Positions 21,963 through 31,152 of a stretch of 64,000 bases of DNA are shown here, piece by piece (position 1 is the stretch's first letter; every line of letters begins with the position of its first letter). Origin of the DNA: Oreohelix idahoensis (lineage: Eukaryota; Mollusca; Gastropoda; Stylommatophora; Oreohelicidae); the NCBI GenBank assembly GCA_024509875.1, contig JAMPIV010003466.1, positions 1-64,000 of the forward strand, given 5' to 3'. The notes under the pieces were generated by a model. It searched no databases and was not told the DNA's origin. It saw only the letters and a list, made by a program, of their open reading frames with translations. The translations under genes and the position numbers were made by a program.

Positions 21963-24559
21963 TGTCACGTAGGGTTTATATTCATTTAATTTCCTACATC
22001 TTCTTCCTATTCTTTCACCCGAATTCTCTCTTTTATTATCTCTGTATTTCCTTTTTCCTGTATATTTTTCATCCATTCGTTTTGCGAATATTATTTTCAT
22101 ATAATTCGCAAACTTTACCTGTTTTCCTTTCTCTAAAACTGAGAATCGCACCTGGGTGGTATTGCGTACATGTCAGTCGCGCTGGTCGGACGATAGGCGT
22201 GAATTTACAGCATTCGCTAGACATTCGTCTGAGGGTCTCTGGCCTGGGGCGTGAAAATTCACCCGAGGGACATGGAAAGTAGACAGAGAGTCTGCATTTC
22301 AGTAAACGCATGAGGTTTTTCGTCAGGAAAAACCCGGCTTAGCGTGAAAATCCACTCCGCACTGCAGACGGTGGTCTGAGATTTGCAACTCATGCAAGCC
22401 CTCGGCCACTGATGGCTGTTACGTCACGCGATAAGCGGACGAAGGTGTTATACGGACAGGGGAGACTATTTCGCTTGGCGAAATAAGATTAGGATCCTTG
22501 TCCGATTTTAAAGATATTGGCCAAGTTTGAAACTTTAATTTCATTCTCGCTCATAGACTCACAGTAGATAGGTTGCTCGTAAACAGAATAGCTGTTAGCG
22601 AAGATCTCAGTTTGTTTCGGCAATTTGTCGAACTTCTAGACTTCCAGAAATATTTTCAGCATTTTTATTCTTAAGTTGTGCGACTACCTGTAATTCTGTG
22701 GTTGAGGTAATTAATATGATAGATATATAGATTTTGTGAGTGTTAAAGTGTTTAATCGCTTAATTCATTTTAATCTATTTCTTTAGCGCAGAAGAGAAAT
22801 AAAGTGGTAGGCTATTATATTTTCTAGGGAAGCATTCAGTGGAAAGCAGAATAAAATTAAAATTTCTAGCTTATAACGGCAATTGTAGCTATTTATGAAT
22901 TTAATTTAACCGCTAATACTCAGTCGAGTGTATTTTTCTAAACTAACGTATAAACTCTAGAATCGAGCCTCATGAATGGTGACGGAATACGCACGTGTTC
23001 CTAATTCATGAGGATTGCTGATTTTTAAATATAACTTACGTCACGGGAAGTTTAAATGATAAGCAAAGCTCTCTGCTTGCAAGTTTAAATGTAAGTTATA
23101 ACCAGTACAGATTCTGTTTATTATATTATATGTGTTATTTTTCCTCCACACAGTGAAAGTTTTGGGGTGACCCTAACTTTACCAGCACCTAGTAGTAGTT
23201 TCCATACTTGTGAAGAAATAGACAGTCCTTATTTTGAACCACGTGGGTTTCTTAAGTACCACTGGTCTAACAGTGCATATGCAACCCGAGTTAGCCAGAA
23301 ATACTATATCCCAATAACGGGTTTTCAAAGACTGTAATGATAAATACTGGACCTTGGAGCCAGATCTTAATTTCTTCTAGAAAAACTCTACGTAATTTTC
23401 TGCCTGGTGGCGCGAAATACTTCAAGTATTAACTAACATTTCCCGACTATATATATATATTTTTTGTGGACAAATCTGTGGTGTGACTAAAGTGAATCCT
23501 ATACTGAGGGAAGGCACCGACCTGACATTCATCATTTCTAGAAACCTACGCTATTGACACTGTGCTCTGCTAACTCCCGCGCCTGGAATAATTGTTAGGT
23601 GACTTAATCAGACATTTGAACAAATTTGCACACCCAAGTAGTCGTTCCCGGAGACTCCAAGTTAAATACGTCTTTTGGAACTGGGGACTTCTTGGCAGAA
23701 GACTGCATTTTTTTGAGTCTGTGTGAAAATCTAAAATCAGTGTGTTCCAAGAGGCAGCGAGCAAAGTCGTGAGTACATGTATGAGAGGCCATGGCGGAAT
23801 GAATGAGTGTACGCTGGTTTGAGTGATATTTTCACTATTATATCTTTGACACCCTGTTGCTGTCCTAATTTTTTTTTCAATCTGCATAATTTGTTGCTAA
23901 GGCTAGAGTTCTTGTGTTTTTGTCTTAGGTTAAATCAGATTTTTTTTCAAACTCTGTGCATATAATTACGAGATAAAACAAAGAAAACTCTTAGACTCAA
24001 ACCCTATGTATCTGTGACTCGGGCGCCATCATCTGTTCTCTTAACGGGGCCGGGCTAAACCTAGAGTTAACACTATAACGGGGCTATCATCCTTGCAACA
24101 TTTCCTTGAATTTTTATGACTATGTGTATATGTATTTTCCTTGATGTACTTTCTTTGATGTTGTGAGCCGATTTTTCCTGATATTAAAATCGCTCTTGAA
24201 CTTAATAATCGTGTTTGGTCAGCTCGTTCTAGATAATATATATATCATTGTTATAGTTTTCCCACGTCTGTGTGTTTACCTGTCGTCACGTGTATGTGCG
24301 TGCCTGTGAGTGATAGAAATATACGTAATATGTATATTGGTGTAGTCTGTCTGACGCTGTAACAACTGTTGTAGAAGATAGGTGAGAGAGAGAAGAATTC
24401 TTTTCGCTTTCAGAGACAGCCACTATATCAAAATCTATCATCTCACGTGTGTGGAAATTCTATTACCTTTCACTAACTCTCACTGAGTCTATCACCTATT
24501 CAAACCTATTCAGAAGGGACCAAACCTAGTCTTAATTCTCCTATCGAAAATCTACGACA
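21963..24559 (+). repeat. 5' LTR of E3
   Basis: Begins TGTCACGTAGGG and ends CTACGACA. At 2.6 kb it is long for the superfamily. It contains two perfect inverted repeats: CCTCATGAAT/ATTCATGAGG (22968-23013, loop with CACGTG) and TATAACTTAC/GTAAGTTATA (23030-23100). No gene is supported inside; its longest frames repeat in the other LTR and lack motifs. Confidence 0.95.
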
Positions 24560-25311
24560 AATGGGTTCTCGTCCGTAGGATTTTTGAACTTAGAATAGGA
24601 AGACGAGTACGACAAATGTGGACTCGTCTATCTGGATTTTGAACTTAAGATTCTGTATTCTGATATAGAGTAAGAGTGTGATGTCTTGTGACTGTGTATC
24701 TTTTAAAAAAATATTACCCCCTAGACTAGCGATCTGTTTACGGGCGTGCTGACCACACAAACTAATAAGTTTTTTTTCCACAGCATCTTTGAATAATATA
24801 CATTTTGGTTACAGGTTGATTTTGTCGGGATATATGTTAACTGCTGATTGTAATACTAAATGCTGGTAAAGTGGTGAGTGTATAACATTCACTGGGTACT
24901 GAGGCAGAACGGCGTTTGAACTAAGTTAAGGAGTGTGTTTCGGACTTTTTGTCCAGATTAATTCCCTCCCTTACCCGATCTGACTTCAGGGGCGAACTTA
25001 TAGTGGATTTTTAAAAATTAAGGGATTATTTTTCTCTTTAATTTTTGCAATATTCTTTTGCTTTTCCACTGTAGCAACTTATTTTTCAGTTGTAATCTTA
25101 ACTACCATTTATTTGGCGTAGTCGTGTTTTGCATTGAGTGCTTTATTGCCGATAATAGCAGCGATAGTTAGATTTTATTTTGGAGGAGGTATCCCAGGGT
25201 TAAATATATCATCTTTTGATTTTTTTGGTAATTTTTTTCTCGTAAGTGGTAGGAACCAGGTTATTCTTTTTCCTATTTTCTTTCTCCAACAGTCTCAGTC
25301 ACTGACATAAT
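24560..25311 (+). other. E3 untranslated leader
   Basis: About 750 bp before gag. The first segment after the LTR (TACGACAAATGGG, then CTCGTC and GGATTTT) is repeated in diverged form about 56 bp later (TACGACAAATGTGG, CTCGTC, GGATTTT), giving two primer-site-like copies. The end is a pyrimidine tract, TTTCTTTCTCCAACAG, about 20 nt before the ATG, like a 3' splice site. Confidence 0.65.
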
Positions 25312-28300
25312 ATGGCCGAGAGGGCAAAGCTTAGACAACTCCTCAGGGACGAAGCGAGAGAGGAGGGACTGGAAGGAGAGGAAGCGAAAGCTTTTGTCAG
25401 AGACGAACTTGAGAGATATGATGCGGAGAGGAAAGCAGCTGAAGCTAAAGAGGAAAAAGAAGAACTCAAGAGGAAAGAAGCAGAAGCTAGAGAGAGGAAA
25501 GGGAAGACCGTCTTTTACAGCAGAAGAAGATGGAAGAGGAAATGGAAATTCGCAGGGCGAACGAACGAGAGGAGGAGAGACAGCATGAGGAAAGAAAGAG
25601 AGAAGGAAGACAGCAGGAGGAAAGAGAGAAGGAGAGACAGCATGAGGAAAGAGAAAAGAGAACGACGACAGCATGAGTTGGCTCTTAAAACTCTAGAAGT
25701 CCAAAGTCGTGGCGCTGCCTCTACCTCCAGCAATGGAGAGTCTTCTCCTCATTCTTCCTTAACTGATCCTGCTAACACTCAATCTCTTCAACTAAATGCT
25801 ATGTCTTTCACCCTTGAGTCTTTCCCTTGTCCAAATGAGAAGATTGACACATGGTTAGAAAAATTTGAGAAAATTGCAACTCTGTACGGTTTAGAGAGGT
25901 CGCGTTGGAATATGAAACTTTCCCAGGCCCTAAAAGGTTCTGCTTATGATGTTTATTCTAAGCTGGAAAGTAGCCAACAAGACGACTACGATGTGTTGAA
26001 GAAAGCGTTACTGGAGCGCTTTGAAATGAACGCTCGCAAGTTTTTGCAACTGTTTCGCAACAGCCGGAAAGAGAATTCTGAAACTTTTCACCAGTTCTCA
26101 TCTCGTCTTAAGGGATATCTAACAAAGTGCCTTGAGCTTTCGCAGCTCCCCTCTACCTATGAAGGTCTTGAGGAACTTGTTCTAACTGAACAAATAAAGA
26201 ACACTTTGTCTGCTGATACCCGGAGATTTCTCGCTGAGCAGGGGGCAGAAAAACTTGAAGACATTTTGGAAAAGTCTGAGCGTTATCACAATGCGCTGGC
26301 TGAACTACCGGCCACAAAGCGGAAACCGACAGAGGAGCATTTTCGAAAACATAACCTAGAGCAATCTTCTCAGGCTTCTAACCAAAATAACCACAGAGAA
26401 ACTGGACCTCAAAACCCCCCTCCTGAAAAATCCAAGTTCTACAAGAACAAGTACCCCAACCACCCCAAACAGTCTGATCAACCCGACCGCCCTACATGGC
26501 AGCGTAGCCAGAAAGGACAAGGTGGCAAAGGGAGAACCCCTGAGCACGGGACATATGATCAGACCGAGCACACCGAGCCAAAACGCATCGGATGCTTATT
26601 GACAGTCTCGCAAGGCGGAATTATTGACAGTGATTCCCAACCTGTTGGGGATAGACCCTCAACGCGAGGTACTGTTATTTTGAACGGTTCTCAAACTTCT
26701 TGCTTATTTGACACGGGGCTTTCTTACGATTGCATTGTTGCCAGAAACCTGGTTAAACCCGGTCAAGAGACAGGAGAGACCGTCAAACTTTGTGGAGTTC
26801 GTAAGAGTGATGCACCTACAGCGCTTCCCATCGCATTGGTGGAGATACACTCTGACTTTGTCAGAGGTGTGATCAAAGCGGCTGTTATGGATGATCCCAT
26901 CTACCCAGTCATACTTGGCGGGAGATACGTGTGTATTGGGAAACCGGAAGAGCCGATTGTGGCAGCAGTAACTACAAGAGGGCAAACCAAGAAGGAACGG
27001 GAGCCTGCGCCAAATTTGTTACCTATGGAACTTAAAGAAGCGCAATACAAGGACCCTACTTTGGCACCCTGCTTTAGGAAACTGCCCATGGCGAAGGAAC
27101 CCAAACAGCACGGGGACATTTTTTCTGAGGATGGCGTACTTTATCGGAGAACGGGCAAGCCTGACCAAGGTTACAACCAGCTCCTAGTACCGAAACAGTA
27201 CAGAAGCCAAATCCTAGAAATGGGGCACTCTCTTCCCTTTAGCGGACATATGGGACAGAACGCCACAAACCAACGTATAACCACTCATTATTGGTGGCCA
27301 GGAGTAAATACTGATATTATCAGATATGTCAAATCCTGTGCCCAGTGCCAACGTGTGCCACCCAAGCAACGGGCACCCCCAGTCCACATGGGTGAAATGC
27401 CAATAATGGGAACACCATTCGAACGGGTTGTGATCGACATTTTAGGGCCTTTCGAAAGGACTAAAAGAAGGAACAGGTTTATCCTGACCTTAGTCGATAC
27501 ATGCACTTTATGGGCAGAAGCTATCCCGCTAACATGCGCAGATGCCAAGCATGTCGCAGAAGCCCTCGTGCAGATTTTCACTCGGTTGGGATTCCCTCAG
27601 CAAGTGTTGACGGATAATGGATCTCCATACCGAAACCTGTTGATGGATGAGATCGTTAAGATCTTGAGGACCCAGCACATCCACACTAAGCCATATACTC
27701 CGGCCGGAAATGGGCTCGTGGAACGTGCTAATGGAAACCTCACCATGATGCTAAGTAAGCTGGCACAAGTGAAACCTGAAGATTGGGATCTCTGTATTCC
27801 TGCAGCATTATTTGGCTACAGAGAATCTCCTCATACTACCACAGGATTTCCGCCAGCTACACTCTTATTCGGCAGACCCATTAAGGGCCCGCTTGAAGCC
27901 TTACTTCAGTCTCTGACAGACGAGAAGGCTGATGAGACAGTTGTCTCAGCCAGTAAATATGTGTCGGTTTTAAAGGAACGGTTGAAACTAGGGTGGGACC
28001 TAGCAACGACTAACTTTAAGCGAGCACGCACCAAGCACGCTAACCGATACAGGAAAGTCGCGGAAGAGAGAGAACTGGAAGCAGGAGAGAAAGTTTTGGT
28101 GTTGCTCCCTACCGAGAACAACCAACTGAAGATCGGATGGCAAGGGCCGTTTACCGTCCTGAAAAAGATTTCTAAGGCTAACTACCAGATCTCTATTGAA
28201 GGAAAGGAGAAGGTTTTCCATTTAAATCACTTAAAGAGATACTTGGAAAAACCAGTGCCAACCTCCGACCATCTCCTGACGATCGCCAAAACTGACGAAG

Positions 28301-28434
28301 ATGACGATAGTGGCAGGGATATTCCACCGCTATCACAGGAAATCTTTCAAAAATGTCAGAAGCGGCGACGCTCTTTCAAGCGCGCATATGAGACATTCCA
28401 GGGGAAGGAAACTTTGAGGAGTGGACTTGAGTAG
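25312..28434 (+). CDS. E3 Gag-protease-integrase polyprotein without RT/RNase H
   Basis: 1040 codons with no stop. Residues 1-150: charged coiled-coil region; about 64-120 appear to be read in a shifted frame between two compensating indels. About 164-350: capsid with a SCAN-like C-terminal part (TYEGLEELVLTEQIKNTL). No CCHC knuckle. Protease LFDTGLS near 466. Integrase H-x6-H and CAQC (about 637-685), catalytic D, D, E near 707, 766 and 803 (VVIDILGPF, LTDNGSPY, NGLVERANG), and a GPF module (WQGPFTVLKKI, about 942). It ends with an acidic then basic tail. The PR-INT junction matches E1/E2, so the RT-RNaseH end of a Gmr1-type polyprotein is what is missing. Likely builds particles and integrates cDNA; RT must come from elsewhere. 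Confidence 0.92.
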   Translation: MAERAKLRQLLRDEAREEGLEGEEAKAFVRDELERYDAERKAAEAKEEKEELKRKEAEARERKGKTVFYSRRRWKRKWKFAGRTNERRRDSMRKEREKEDSRRKERRRDSMRKEKRERRQHELALKTLEVQSRGAASTSSNGESSPHSSLTDPANTQSLQLNAMSFTLESFPCPNEKIDTWLEKFEKIATLYGLERSRWNMKLSQALKGSAYDVYSKLESSQQDDYDVLKKALLERFEMNARKFLQLFRNSRKENSETFHQFSSRLKGYLTKCLELSQLPSTYEGLEELVLTEQIKNTLSADTRRFLAEQGAEKLEDILEKSERYHNALAELPATKRKPTEEHFRKHNLEQSSQASNQNNHRETGPQNPPPEKSKFYKNKYPNHPKQSDQPDRPTWQRSQKGQGGKGRTPEHGTYDQTEHTEPKRIGCLLTVSQGGIIDSDSQPVGDRPSTRGTVILNGSQTSCLFDTGLSYDCIVARNLVKPGQETGETVKLCGVRKSDAPTALPIALVEIHSDFVRGVIKAAVMDDPIYPVILGGRYVCIGKPEEPIVAAVTTRGQTKKEREPAPNLLPMELKEAQYKDPTLAPCFRKLPMAKEPKQHGDIFSEDGVLYRRTGKPDQGYNQLLVPKQYRSQILEMGHSLPFSGHMGQNATNQRITTHYWWPGVNTDIIRYVKSCAQCQRVPPKQRAPPVHMGEMPIMGTPFERVVIDILGPFERTKRRNRFILTLVDTCTLWAEAIPLTCADAKHVAEALVQIFTRLGFPQQVLTDNGSPYRNLLMDEIVKILRTQHIHTKPYTPAGNGLVERANGNLTMMLSKLAQVKPEDWDLCIPAALFGYRESPHTTTGFPPATLLFGRPIKGPLEALLQSLTDEKADETVVSASKYVSVLKERLKLGWDLATTNFKRARTKHANRYRKVAEERELEAGEKVLVLLPTENNQLKIGWQGPFTVLKKISKANYQISIEGKEKVFHLNHLKRYLEKPVPTSDHLLTIAKTDEDDDSGRDIPPLSQEIFQKCQKRRRSFKRAYETFQGKETLRSGLE

Positions 28435-28549
28435 GAATTGGACAGAGATGGAGGGGGAAGAAGACAGACACCCCGAAGCTACGGTTATAGGAAATTAAAC
28501 TCCATAACGTAGACATGGAGTGCTTCCATATCTTAAAGGGGGGAGGCTC
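28435..28549 (+). other. E3 3' spacer and polypurine tract
   Basis: Only 115 bp. It includes a GGAGGGGGAAGAAGACAGAC stretch and ends in AAAGGGGGGAGGCTC at the LTR edge. No RT or RNase H motif in any frame. Confidence 0.85.
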
Positions 28550-31152
28550 TGTCACGTAGGGTTTATATTCATTTAATTTCCTACATCTTCTTCCTATTCT
28601 TTCACCCGAATTCTCTCTTTTATTATCTCTGTATTTCCTTTTTTCCTGTATATTTTTCATCCATTCGTTTTGCGAATATTATTTTCATATAATTCGCAAA
28701 CTTTACCTGTTTTCCTTTCTCTAAAACTGAGAATCGCACCTGGGTGGTATTGCGTACATGTCAGTCGCGCTGGTCGGACGATAGGCGTGAATTTACAGCA
28801 TTCGCTAGACATTCGTCTGAGGGTCTCTGGCCTGGGGCGTGAAAATTCACCCGAGGGACATGGAAAGTAGACAGAGAGTCTGCATTTCAGTAAACGCATG
28901 AGGTTTTTCGTCAGAAAAAAACCCGGCTTAGCGTGAAAATCCACTCCGCACTGCAGACGGTGGTCTGAGATTTGCAACTCATGCAAGCCCTCGGCCACTG
29001 ATGGCTGTTACGTCACGCGATAAGCGGACGAAGGTGTTATACGGACAGGGGAGACTATTTCGCTTGGCGAAATAAGATTAGGATCCTGTGTCCGATTTTA
29101 AAGATATTGGCCAAGTTTGAAACTTTAATTTCATTCTCGCTCATAGACTCACAGTAGATAGGTTGCTCGTAAACAGAATAGCTGTTAGCGAAGATCTCAG
29201 TTTGTTTCGGCAATTTGTCGAACTTCTAGACTTCCAGAAATATTTTCAGCATTTTTATTCTTAAGTTGTGCGACTACCTGTAATTCTGTGGTTGAGGTAA
29301 TTAATATGATAGATATATAGATTTTGTGAGTGTTAAAGTGTTTAATCGCTTAATTCATTTTAATCTATTTCTTTAGCGCAGAAGAGAAATAAAGTGGTAG
29401 GCTATTATATTTTCTAGGGAAGCATTCAGTGGAAAGCAGAATAAAATTAAAATTTCTAGCTTATAACGGCAATTGTAGCTATTTATGAATTTAATTTAAC
29501 CGCTAATACTCAGTCGAGTGTATTTTTCTAAACTAACGTATAAACTCTAGAATCGAGCCTCATGAATGGTGACGGAATACGCACGTGTTCCTAATTCATG
29601 AGGATTGCTGATTTTTAAATATAACTTACGTCACGGGAAGTTTAAATGATAAGCAAAGCTCTCTGCTTGCAAGTTTAAATGTAAGTTATAACCAGTACAG
29701 ATTCTGTTTATTATATTATATGTGTTATTTTTCCTCCACACAGTGAAAGTTTTGGGGTGACCCTAACTTTACCAGCACCTAGTAGTAGTTTCCATACTTG
29801 TGAAGAAATAGACAGTCCTTATTTTGAACCACGTGGGTTTCTTAAGTACCACTGGTCTAACAGTGCATATGCAACCCGAGTTAGCCAGAAATACTATATC
29901 CCAATAACGGGTTTTCAAAGACTGTAATGATAAATACTGGACCTTGGAGCCAGATCTTAATTTCTTCTAGAAAAACTCTACGTAATCTTTCTGCCTGGTG
30001 GCGCGAAATACTTCTAGTATTAACTAACATTTCCCGACTATATATATATATTTTTTGTGGACAAATCTGTGGTGTGACTAAAGTGAATCCTATACTGAGG
30101 GAAGGCACCGACCTGACATTCATCATTTCTAGAAACCTACGCTATTGACACTGTGCTCTGCTAACTCCCGCGCCTGGAATAATTGTTAGGTGACTTAATC
30201 AGACATTTGAACAAATTTGCACACCCAAGTAGTCGTTCCCGGAGACTCCAAGTTAAATACGTCTTTTGGAACTGGGGACTTCTTGGCAGAAGACTGCATT
30301 TTTTTGAGTCTGTGTGAAAATCTAAAATCAGTGTGTTCCAAGAGGCAGCGAGCAAAGTCGTGAGTACATGTATGAGAGGCCATGGCGGAATGAATGAGTG
30401 TACGCTGGTTTGAGTGATATTTTCACTATTATATCTTTGACACCCTGTTGCTGTCCTAATTTTTTTTTCAATCTGCATAATTTGTTGCTAAGGCTAGAGT
30501 TCTTGTGTTTTTGTCTTAGGTTAAATCAGATTTTTTTTTCAAACTCTGTGCATATAATTACGAGATAAAACAAAGAAAACTCTTAGACTCAAACCCTATG
30601 TATCTGTGACTCGGGCGCCATCATCTGTTCTCTTAACGGGGCCGGGCTAAACCTAGAGTTAACACTATAACGGGGCTATCATCCTTGCAACATTTCCTTG
30701 AATTTTTATGACTATGTGTATATGTATTTTCCTTGATGTACTTTCTTTGATGTTGTGAGCCGATTTTTTCCTGATATTAAAATCGCTCTTGAACTTAATA
30801 ATAGTGTTTGGTCAGCTCGTTCTAGATAATATATATATCATTGTTATAGTTTTCCCACGTCTGTGTGTTTACCTGTCGTCACGTGTATGTGCGTGCCTGT
30901 GAGTGATAGAAATATACGTAATATGTATATTGGTGTAGTCTGTCTGACGCTGTAACAACTGTTGTAGAAGATAGGTGAGAGAGAGAAGAATTCTTTTCGC
31001 TTTCAGAGACAGCCACTATATCAAAATCTATCATCTCACGTGTGTGGAAATTCTATTACCTTTCACTAACTCTCACTGAGTCTATCACCTATTCAAACCT
31101 ATTCAGAAGGGACCAAACCTAGTCTTAATTCTCCTATCGAAATTCTACGACA
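28550..31152 (+). repeat. 3' LTR of E3
   Basis: Matches 21963-24559 almost base for base; visible differences are mostly one-base changes in T or A runs plus a few substitutions. The two inverted repeats are kept (about 29558-29603 and 29620-29690). Followed by GGAAG, the target duplication. Confidence 0.95.

Larger units (their letters stand above)
21963..31152 (+). mobile_element. E3: Gmr1-like LTR element lacking RT and RNase H
   Basis: A 9.19-kb element with long LTRs (21963-24559, 2597 bp; 28550-31152, 2603 bp) and a perfect 5-bp target duplication GGAAG (21958-21962 and 31153-31157). It splits the endonuclease of LINE-d. The only gene is an intact 1040-codon Gag-PR-INT frame; it stops 115 bp before the 3' LTR and nothing like RT or RNase H lies between. 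Roughly ten LTR differences by eye imply recent movement. It therefore needed RT in trans. Confidence 0.93.

Noticed and set aside
22069..22311. Frames repeated at 22069-22311 and 28657-28998 as a two-copy gene
   Set aside because: They lie inside the two E3 LTRs and show no domain or start conservation beyond LTR identity.
28435..28549. RT remnant downstream of E3 integrase
   Set aside because: Only 115 bp, with no RT or RNase H motif in any frame.
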